The notes under the pieces: model-generated | Told to the model about the DNA's origin: nothing | Databases searched by the model: none | The model's input: the letters and a program-made list of their open reading frames with translations, nothing else | In this document: in pieces, positions 1 to 4,810 of the stretch | How the letters are laid out: every line of letters starts with the position of its first letter | How positions within the stretch are numbered: the stretch's first letter is position 1 | Program-made: the position numbers and the translations under genes | DNA from: JAPUIN01 sp041580375 | GTDB lineage: Bacteria; Acidobacteriota; Polarisedimenticolia; Gp22-AA2 | Direction: 5' to 3' | NCBI GenBank assembly: GCA_041580375.1 | Contig: JBFGDZ010000173.1 | Span: 1-7,057 of the forward strand | Length of the DNA stretch: 7,057 nucleotides

Positions 1-604
1 CGGCGCCCCGCCGGGGGATGCCGAGCGTCGCGCGGCCCTCGGGGATCTCCACCCTGCGCGGGCCGGCGGGTGGCTCGGCCGGTTCTGGTATGATCGCCTC
101 GCCCTGCAACCGATCGTGCGGCATCTGATTCAGCATGTAGGCGAGCGTCTCCACGTGCATCAGACGGTGCTCGACCATGACGTGGAGCAGCGTGTCGCCC
201 TCGAAGGCCGACGGTGGGCGGGAAGACCGGAGGACCGATCCGAGATGATCGTCCACCGTGTTGCGGACGCGATCGCGGTACGCGTGGACCTCCGGGACGC
301 GCGGCCAGTCCTCCGGCCGGTCATCCGGCAGATCGCCATCCACTGGATCGATCCCGAACGCGAACAGGCGGTCCAGCGTCGCGTCGAAAGCGGGCAGATC
401 CAGTCCGTATCGGCCGATCAGATTCCAGTCGAACGCCTCGAGATGTCCGACGTAGAAGACGAAGCGGTGGCGCTCCGGGATGGGCCGATCGAAGATCGCT
501 TCCGACTTCAGATGGCCGAACAGGGCGTCGCTCTGCCGGCGCGCCTCGGCCACCCGGGCCAGAAGGGCACCGCCGGCGCGCGGTCGTTCCGTTCGTGAGA
601 TCAT
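1..604 (-). CDS. DinB/EgtB-like non-haem iron enzyme, N-terminal part (SUMF1/EgtB/PvdO superfamily), truncated by the window edge
   Basis: I translated the minus strand from ATG at 604-602. It stays open to position 1, giving 201 residues and no stop. Residues about 14-160 look like a DinB-type four-helix domain. RHRFVFYVGHLEAFDWNL (45-62) supplies His54, and MVEHRLMHVET (143-153) supplies His146 and His150 as an HxxxHxE motif. Together they match the three-His iron site of EgtB-type sulfoxide synthases. Residues 183-201 (RVEIPEGRATLGIP and on) look like the start of the formylglycine-generating-enzyme-like domain that follows in this family. EgtB joins a thiol to a histidine betaine using O2, but the family is broad (EgtB, SenA, OvoA and uncharacterised members). 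The FYVGHLEAFDWN form differs from mycobacterial EgtB, so the substrate is uncertain. GTG codons at 613 and 616 are alternative in-frame starts, and none of the starts has a clear Shine-Dalgarno. The gene is divergent from the transporter operon. Confidence 0.78.
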   Translation of the reverse strand, partial: MISRTERPRAGGALLARVAEARRQSDALFGHLKSEAIFDRPIPERHRFVFYVGHLEAFDWNLIGRYGLDLPAFDATLDRLFAFGIDPVDGDLPDDRPEDWPRVPEVHAYRDRVRNTVDDHLGSVLRSSRPPSAFEGDTLLHVMVEHRLMHVETLAYMLNQMPHDRLQGEAIIPEPAEPPAGPRRVEIPEGRATLGIPRRGA

Positions 605-616
605 GATGGGCACCAC

Positions 617-645
617 TGTTTATCGAATGCGCCGCGAATTGTCAA
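617..645 (-). promoter_or_regulatory. Putative sigma70-type promoter for the EgtB-like gene, near-leaderless
   Basis: On the minus strand a perfect -35 TTGACA (645-640) is followed by a 17-nt spacer and a weak -10 TAAACA (622-617). Transcription would begin around 609-611, only about 5-7 nt before the ATG at 604. The transcript would therefore have almost no leader, which agrees with the lack of a Shine-Dalgarno there. The -10 is a poor match and no start site is known, so this is an inference from hexamers and spacing. Confidence 0.4.
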
Positions 646-678
646 CAACGCGCGGTGCACCGGTCCGAACCTCCCGGC

Positions 679-682
679 GGAG
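679..682 (+). promoter_or_regulatory. Ribosome binding site for the ABC ATPase gene, supports the GTG start
   Basis: GGAG sits 7 nt before the GTG at 690. The next in-frame start candidates lie inside the conserved ATPase domain, so this site fixes the GTG as the start. Confidence 0.6.
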
Positions 683-689
683 CTGACGC

Positions 690-1475
690 GTGCGGGACGC
701 GGCTTCCAGCCCCTCCGATCAGGACGGCGTCATCGAGTGCCGGGGCGCCGGGTACCGCCTGCCGGGCGGTCGCGCGCTCGTGCGCGACATCGACTTCACG
801 GTCCGGCGCGGGGAGACGCTGGTCCTGCTGGGGCGGAGCGGTTCGGGGAAGACGACGACGCTGAAGCTGATCAACCGGCTGCTCGAGCCGACGGAGGGGG
901 AGGTGCTCATCGACGGCCGCCCGACGACCGAGTGGGATCCCATCCGCCTGCGGCGGCGCATCGGATACGTCATCCAGGACGTGGGGCTGATGCCCCACCT
1001 GACGATCGAGGGGAACGTGGGGCTCGTGCCGCGTCTGGAGGGCTGGGAGGCCGGGCGGGTGCGCGACCGCGTGCGCGATCTGCTCGACCTGGTCGGCCTC
1101 GATCCCGCCCGTTTCGCGGCGCGGCGGCCGCACCAGCTGTCGGGGGGGCAGCGGCAGCGGGTCGGCGTGGCGCGCGCGCTGGCCGCCGATCCCCCGCTCC
1201 TCCTCATGGACGAACCGTTCGGGGCGCTCGATCCTCTGACGCGGTCCGGGATGCAGCGCGAGTTCCGGCGCCTGAAGGAGCGGCTGCGGAAGACGATCGT
1301 CTTCGTGACCCACGACGTGCGCGAGGCCCTTCTGATCGGCACGCGTATCGCGCTGCTCGCCGACGGCCGGCTGGCGGGGCTGCACACGCCCGGCGAGTTC
1401 CGCGCGGCGAGGGAGGACGAAGCCGCGGAATACCTGGCCGTGCTGAGAGAGCAGGACCAGGAAGTCGATCTCTGA
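690..1475 (+). CDS. opuCA: Osmoprotectant/quaternary-amine ABC transporter, ATP-binding protein (OpuCA/ProV type without CBS domains)
   Basis: This 261-residue cytoplasmic ATPase would power uptake of a compound such as glycine betaine, choline or carnitine. All ABC motifs are intact: Walker A GRSGSGKT (48-55), Q-loop Gln96 in VIQDVGLMPH, signature LSGGQRQR (150-157), Walker B LLLMDEP (170-176) with Glu175, D-loop ALD (179-181) and H-loop His208 in VTHD. VIQDVGLMPHLTIEGNV is typical of the OpuCA/OpuBA/ProV group. Those proteins usually run to about 380-400 residues and end in paired CBS domains that sense ionic strength. This one stops after the ATPase core, so it lacks that gating module. 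The GTG start has GGAG 7 nt upstream. It is the first gene of a three-gene operon, with the permease starting 31 nt after its stop. The substrate cannot be read from this subunit, and orthology to OpuCA is by family only. Confidence 0.9.
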   Translation: MRDAASSPSDQDGVIECRGAGYRLPGGRALVRDIDFTVRRGETLVLLGRSGSGKTTTLKLINRLLEPTEGEVLIDGRPTTEWDPIRLRRRIGYVIQDVGLMPHLTIEGNVGLVPRLEGWEAGRVRDRVRDLLDLVGLDPARFAARRPHQLSGGQRQRVGVARALAADPPLLLMDEPFGALDPLTRSGMQREFRRLKERLRKTIVFVTHDVREALLIGTRIALLADGRLAGLHTPGEFRAAREDEAAEYLAVLREQDQEVDL

Positions 1476-1493
1476 GTCCATCGCTGGTTTTCC

Positions 1494-1500
1494 GGAGGAG
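1494..1500 (+). promoter_or_regulatory. Strong ribosome binding site for the permease gene
   Basis: GGAGGAG ends 6 nt before the GTG at 1507 and supports GTG as the start of the permease. The first transmembrane segment begins soon after that start. Confidence 0.75.
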
Positions 1501-1506
1501 AGACTC

Positions 1507-2142
1507 GTGGGTTTTCTCGATTATCTCGTCCGCCATCGCGCCGAGGTGTTCGCGGCGACCCTGGAGCACATCGGGCTCGTCGCGGTCGCCATGCTGATCG
1601 CCGCGCTCGTCGGCGTGCCGCTCGGCATCGTCGTCACGCGGCACGCCCGGCTGGGCCGCTGGGTGCTGGGCATGGCGAACGTCATGCAGACGGTGCCGAG
1701 CCTCGCGCTGTTCGGCCTGCTCATCCCCCTGCCGCTGCTCGGCGGGATCGGGAGCCGCACGGCGATCGTCGCCCTGACGGTCTACGCCCTCCTGCCGATC
1801 ATCCGCAACACCCACGTCGGCATCACCGGCCTGGATCCGGCCGTCATCGAGGCGGCGCGGGGCATGGGCATGACCGACCGCCAGCTTCTGATGCGGGTCG
1901 AGCTGCCGCTCTCCGCGGGCGTGATCCTGGCCGGCATCCGCGTGGCGACCGTGATCTCCATCGGGATCGCCACCATCGCAGCGGCCATCGGCGCCGGCGG
2001 CCTCGGGACCTTCATCTTCCGGGGGCTCTCGATGGTGAACAACCCGATCATCCTGGCCGGCGCCATTCCGGCGGCGCTCCTGGCCGTCCTGGCGGACGGG
2101 GCCTTCGGCCTCCTCGAGCGTCTCCTCAGGCCGGGGGGTTGA
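1507..2142 (+). CDS. opuCB: Osmoprotectant ABC transporter permease (OpuCB/OpuBB type)
   Basis: This 211-residue inner-membrane permease is close in length to OpuCB-type proteins. Hydrophobic stretches at about 20-44, 55-80, 85-100, 130-160 and 180-203 suggest five or six membrane segments. The family-typical MQTVPSLALFGLLIPLP (60-76) and YALLPIIRNTHVGI (93-106) are present. The EAA loop that contacts the ATPase begins at EAARGMGM (115-122) and continues to the LP of VELPLSAG. OpuC and OpuB operons normally carry two different permeases flanking the binding-protein gene. Only one is seen here, and the next gene downstream of the binding protein is unrelated, so this permease probably works as a homodimer. 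The GTG start has an excellent GGAGGAG. The stop codon lies 4 nt before the start of the binding-protein gene, so the two are probably translationally coupled. Confidence 0.9.
   Translation: MGFLDYLVRHRAEVFAATLEHIGLVAVAMLIAALVGVPLGIVVTRHARLGRWVLGMANVMQTVPSLALFGLLIPLPLLGGIGSRTAIVALTVYALLPIIRNTHVGITGLDPAVIEAARGMGMTDRQLLMRVELPLSAGVILAGIRVATVISIGIATIAAAIGAGGLGTFIFRGLSMVNNPIILAGAIPAALLAVLADGAFGLLERLLRPGG
2133..2138 (+). promoter_or_regulatory. Purine-rich ribosome binding site that decides the binding-protein start
   Basis: A run of six G lies at the end of the permease gene, 8 nt before the GTG at 2147 and 17 nt before the in-frame ATG at 2156. The spacing favours GTG, although the signal peptide would work from either start. 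Confidence 0.45.
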
Positions 2143-2146
2143 CGGC

Positions 2147-3046
2147 GTGCGATCGATGCGCCGGTTCGCGCTCCTGCTCCTGCCGCTCGCGGCGGGCTGC
2201 GGCGTCGGCGCGGAGCGGCCGATCGTCATCGGCTCCAAGAACTTCACCGAGCAGGTCCTGCTGGCGGAGATGGTGGCGCAGCAGATCGAGACGCGCGCCG
2301 GCCTCCCGGTCGAGCGCCGGGTGAATCTCGGCGGCACGCTCATCTGCCACGAGGCTCTGACGGCAGGGGAGATCGATCTCTACGTCGAGTACACGGGCAC
2401 GGCCCTGATGGCGATCCTGGACGAGCCACCGGGGGCGAGCGCTCCGGAGATCCTGCGGCACGTGCGCGATGAGTACCGCCGGCGCTTCGATCTGGAGTGG
2501 ACGGAGCCGCTCGGTTTCAACAACACGTTCGCCGTGCTCGTGCGGGGCCGGGAGGCCCGGAGGCTCGGTCTGCGGAGCATCTCGGACCTGAACCCCCACG
2601 CGCCGGACCTGAGCATCGGGTTCGGGTTCGAGTTCTATGAGCGGGCCGACGGGTACCGCGGGCTGATCGAGCGCTACGGCCTGCGCTTCGCCGGGCCGCC
2701 GAAAACGATGGAGCTGGGACTCGTCTTCCGGGCGATCGAGAAGGGACGGATCGACGTCGCCGTGGGGAACTCGACCGACGGCTTGATCGCCGCCCTGGAC
2801 CTCGTGGCGCTGGAGGACGATCGGAGTTATTTCCCGCCGTACGAGGCCGCGCCCGTCGTCCGGCGCGGCACGCTCGCGCGCCACCCCGACATCGGGGCCG
2901 CACTGAGCGAGCTGGCCGGTTCGATCTCGGAGGAGCGCATGAGGACCCTGAACTACCGGGTCGACGGCGAGGGCCGGGACGTGGCCCGCGTCGCGCGGGA
3001 ATTCCTCCGGGGTCTGAACTCCGCGCCGGACGGCGCCGCGCCCTGA
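2147..3046 (+). CDS. opuCC: Osmoprotectant ABC transporter substrate-binding lipoprotein (OpuCC/OpuBC type)
   Basis: This 299-residue protein has an N-terminal lipoprotein signal: MRSMRR, a hydrophobic stretch LLLLPLAAG, then Cys18 as the probable lipidated residue (lipobox AAGC, with a less usual Ala at -3). The fold is the periplasmic binding protein of the quaternary-amine (OpuAC-like) family. GSKNFTEQ (29-36), NLGGT (60-64), DLYVEYTGTAL (77-87), NNTFA (125-129), STDG (209-212) and YFPPYEAAPVV (228-238) are all hallmarks of OpuBC/OpuCC proteins. Tyrosines in these motifs (Tyr79, Tyr82, Tyr228, Tyr232) are candidates for cation-pi contacts with a quaternary ammonium group. The protein captures substrate at the outer face of the inner membrane and delivers it to the permease encoded 4 nt upstream. 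It is the last gene of the operon, and no canonical T-tailed terminator follows. Choline, betaine and carnitine cannot be told apart from sequence. Confidence 0.9.
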   Translation: MRSMRRFALLLLPLAAGCGVGAERPIVIGSKNFTEQVLLAEMVAQQIETRAGLPVERRVNLGGTLICHEALTAGEIDLYVEYTGTALMAILDEPPGASAPEILRHVRDEYRRRFDLEWTEPLGFNNTFAVLVRGREARRLGLRSISDLNPHAPDLSIGFGFEFYERADGYRGLIERYGLRFAGPPKTMELGLVFRAIEKGRIDVAVGNSTDGLIAALDLVALEDDRSYFPPYEAAPVVRRGTLARHPDIGAALSELAGSISEERMRTLNYRVDGEGRDVARVAREFLRGLNSAPDGAAP

Positions 3047-3111
3047 TACCCCCTGCCGACCTCGCCTGAAGACGTCCGGCCCGCGCCGGCGGTGCCGATC
3101 TCCACAATCCC

Positions 3112-3125
3112 CTGATCCAGATCAT
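3112..3125 (+). promoter_or_regulatory. Candidate FNR/CRP-family operator upstream of the cytochrome/NxrA-like operon
   Basis: The sequence reads CTGAT, CCAG, ATCAT, so the symmetrical core TGAT-N4-ATCA is perfect. It matches 8 of the 10 specified bases of the FNR/DNR-type consensus TTGAT-N4-ATCAA. Its centre is at 3118.5. A class II activator centred at -41.5 would put the start site near 3160 and a -10 at 3148-3153, which reads AATGCT and keeps the most conserved second and last bases. The site is 104 nt from the start codon to its centre minus a few bases and lies in the only intergenic space before the operon. Binding is an inference. Confidence 0.4.
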
Positions 3126-3150
3126 ATGCGCCCGCCGGCGCGCGATGAAT

Positions 3151-3174
3151 GCTCCCGGACGGCCGGCCGGGAGC
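3151..3174 (+). other. G+C-rich inverted repeat (8-bp perfect stem, 8-nt loop)
   Basis: GCTCCCGG (3151-3158) pairs perfectly with CCGGGAGC (3167-3174). The loop ACGGCCGG can itself pair with neighbouring bases. No T-tract follows, so it is not a canonical intrinsic terminator for the transporter operon. It ends 41 nt before the cytochrome start codon. It could be a leader structure, a protein-binding site or chance in G+C-rich DNA. Confidence 0.45.
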
Positions 3175-3205
3175 CCGATCCCGGCGACAGTCGGAATCCC
3201 CGAGC

Positions 3206-3210
3206 GGAGG
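3206..3210 (+). promoter_or_regulatory. Shine-Dalgarno that fixes the cytochrome start at 3216
   Basis: GGAGG lies 5 nt before ATG 3216. The frame is also open from ATG 3126, but that start has no ribosome binding site and would put 30 charged, non-hydrophobic residues ahead of the signal peptide. The start at 3216 is therefore chosen. Confidence 0.8.
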
Positions 3211-3215
3211 TGGAC

Positions 3216-4796
3216 ATGAGGCGCGTCGCGATGGCAGCGCTGCTGGCCCTCTTCTTCGCCGGAGCCGCGTGCTCCCGCCAGGCCTCCCAGGGTCCGGACG
3301 GCCCCCCTCCCGACTCCGCGAAGCTGCTCGCCCTCGGCAGTAGGACCTACCAGCGCCAGTGCTCCGCCTGCCACGGTCCCGAAGGGAAGGGGGACGGCGA
3401 GGCGGCGTATCTGCTCTATCCCAAGCCGCGGGATTTCGTCATGGCGCGCTACGCGCTGGTCTCGACCTGGGAAAGAAAGCCGACCGACGAGGACCTTTTC
3501 CGGACCATCTCGCGCGGCATGCCGGGCTCGGCCATGCCCTCCTGGGAGCATCTGCCGGAACGGACGCGCTGGGCTCTCGTGCGCTACGTCCGATCTCTCG
3601 CGGAGAAACCCTGGGAGACGAAACCGGCCTCCGGCCCGGCGGGCGGCTCACCGCAGGGCGTCATCGAGGTTCCTCCCGAACCTCCCTTCGACGCCGCGGC
3701 CCGGGAGCGGGCGCGCGAGCTGTTCGACGAGGCCTGTGCCGCCTGTCATGGGCCGACCGGGAGGGGAGACGGCACCCAGGAGCAGTACGACGACAAAGGA
3801 TACCCGACCCGGCCGCGCGATCTGACCCTGGGCGTCTACAAGGGGGATCCCGATCCCGCCTCCGTCTATCGGCGCATCGTGGCCGGCATGCCCGGCACGC
3901 CCATGCCGATGAGCGACTGGGCCCACGGGGAGGATGCGTGGCACCTGGCACACTTCGTGCGCTCGCTCTCCAGCGATGAGCAGAGGGCCCGGGTGGAGAT
4001 GAAGAGGTTCGAGATTGTCGCGCCCAGAGTCTCCGATCTGCCCATTCATCCGGACAGCTCAGCGTGGAACGAGGCCACGCCGGTGAACCTGCACCTCATG
4101 CCCCTGTGGTGGCGGGCCGAGCGGCCGGAGGAGATCTCCGTCAGGGCCGTGCACGACGGGGCGGCGCTGGCGATGCTCCTCGTCTGGTCGGACTCCACGC
4201 ACGATCACACGGCGATGCGCGTGCAGGACTTCCGCGACGCGGTCGCCGTCGAGATCTCGCCCGACCCCGATCCCCCCTTCTTCGCCATGGGGGAGGCGGA
4301 CCGGTTCGTGAACATCTGGATGTGGAAATCCGAGCGACAGGCCGATCTCGAGCCGGCCTTTCAGGATCTCGACAAGGTCTATCCGAACATCGGCATCGAT
4401 TCCTATCCGAACCTCACGCTCTCCCCGATGGAGCAACCGACGCGGGGGGCGCTGACGCTCGAGAGCGACCCGACCTTCGTCACCGGCTGGGGCGCCGGCA
4501 ACCTGGTGTCCGACCCGACGCGCCGGAGCGCCTCGGAGGACCTGGTGGCGCGCGGATTCGGAACACTGCGCGCGCGCGGGGACACGAACGGCTCCCTGGA
4601 CGCGAAGGGGATCTACGCCACCGGGACCTACCGCGTCATGTTCCGACGCAAGCTCACCGTCCGGGGGAGCGATGCCGCCCGTCTGGGCGCCGGACAGACC
4701 GTCCCCGTGGCGTTCGCCGTCTGGAACGGAAGCGCGGGGGACCGGGACGGCAAGAAGTCCGTGACCATCTGGCAGGGACTGAGGCTCGAGCCCTGA
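3216..4796 (+). CDS. Three-haem electron-transfer lipoprotein: tandem cytochrome c domains fused to an ethylbenzene-dehydrogenase-type haem b domain (NXR gamma-like)
   Basis: This 526-residue exported protein starts with MRRVAMAALLALFFAGAAC, so Cys19 may be lipidated, though Gly at -3 makes the lipobox weak. Cytochrome c domain 1 (about 37-130) has CSACH (49-53) and GMPGSAMP with Met107 as probable axial ligand. Domain 2 (about 160-252) has CAACH (174-178) and GMPGTPMP with Met230. The two align throughout (HGPxGxGDG, KPRD/RPRD, VRSL) and look like a tandem duplication. Residues about 265-526 resemble the haem b domain of the gamma subunits of EbdC, DdhC and SerC. Met358 in FFAMGE and Lys513/Lys514 in GDRDGKKS are candidate haem b ligands by analogy with the Met/Lys pair of EbdC. 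The next gene, an NxrA-like molybdoenzyme, starts 14 nt later. This protein therefore probably passes electrons between that enzyme and the respiratory chain in the periplasm. Haem content and partner are inferred. Confidence 0.85.
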   Translation: MRRVAMAALLALFFAGAACSRQASQGPDGPPPDSAKLLALGSRTYQRQCSACHGPEGKGDGEAAYLLYPKPRDFVMARYALVSTWERKPTDEDLFRTISRGMPGSAMPSWEHLPERTRWALVRYVRSLAEKPWETKPASGPAGGSPQGVIEVPPEPPFDAAARERARELFDEACAACHGPTGRGDGTQEQYDDKGYPTRPRDLTLGVYKGDPDPASVYRRIVAGMPGTPMPMSDWAHGEDAWHLAHFVRSLSSDEQRARVEMKRFEIVAPRVSDLPIHPDSSAWNEATPVNLHLMPLWWRAERPEEISVRAVHDGAALAMLLVWSDSTHDHTAMRVQDFRDAVAVEISPDPDPPFFAMGEADRFVNIWMWKSERQADLEPAFQDLDKVYPNIGIDSYPNLTLSPMEQPTRGALTLESDPTFVTGWGAGNLVSDPTRRSASEDLVARGFGTLRARGDTNGSLDAKGIYATGTYRVMFRRKLTVRGSDAARLGAGQTVPVAFAVWNGSAGDRDGKKSVTIWQGLRLEP

Positions 4797-4797
4797 A

Positions 4798-4802
4798 GGG
4801 AG
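4798..4802 (+). promoter_or_regulatory. Ribosome binding site for the NxrA-like gene
   Basis: GGGAG directly follows the cytochrome stop codon and lies 8 nt before ATG 4811. It supports that start and co-transcription of the two genes. Confidence 0.65.
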
Positions 4803-4810
4803 ATTGAGAG

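Noticed and set aside
116..598. 160-codon open frame on the plus strand
   Set aside because: The minus strand of the same stretch encodes a DinB/EgtB-like domain with an intact three-His motif. The plus frame shows no recognisable family.
639..667. Plus-strand promoter for the transporter operon with -35 TTGTCA
   Set aside because: No -10-like hexamer lies at an acceptable distance. The TTGTCA overlaps the better -35 on the minus strand.
1204..2343. 379-codon open frame on the minus strand across the transporter genes
   Set aside because: It overlaps three conserved transporter genes, and its composition (Arg, Asp and Gly rich, no domain) is that of a shadow frame.
3076..3089. Small hairpin CCGGC-CCGC-GCCGG after the binding-protein gene, as an intrinsic terminator
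   Set aside because: The stem is only 5 bp and no T-tract follows, so it is not supported as a terminator.
3126..3215. N-terminal extension of the cytochrome gene to ATG 3126
   Set aside because: It has no ribosome binding site, covers the intergenic dyad and hairpin, and would place charged residues ahead of the signal peptide. ATG 3216 has GGAGG at 5 nt.
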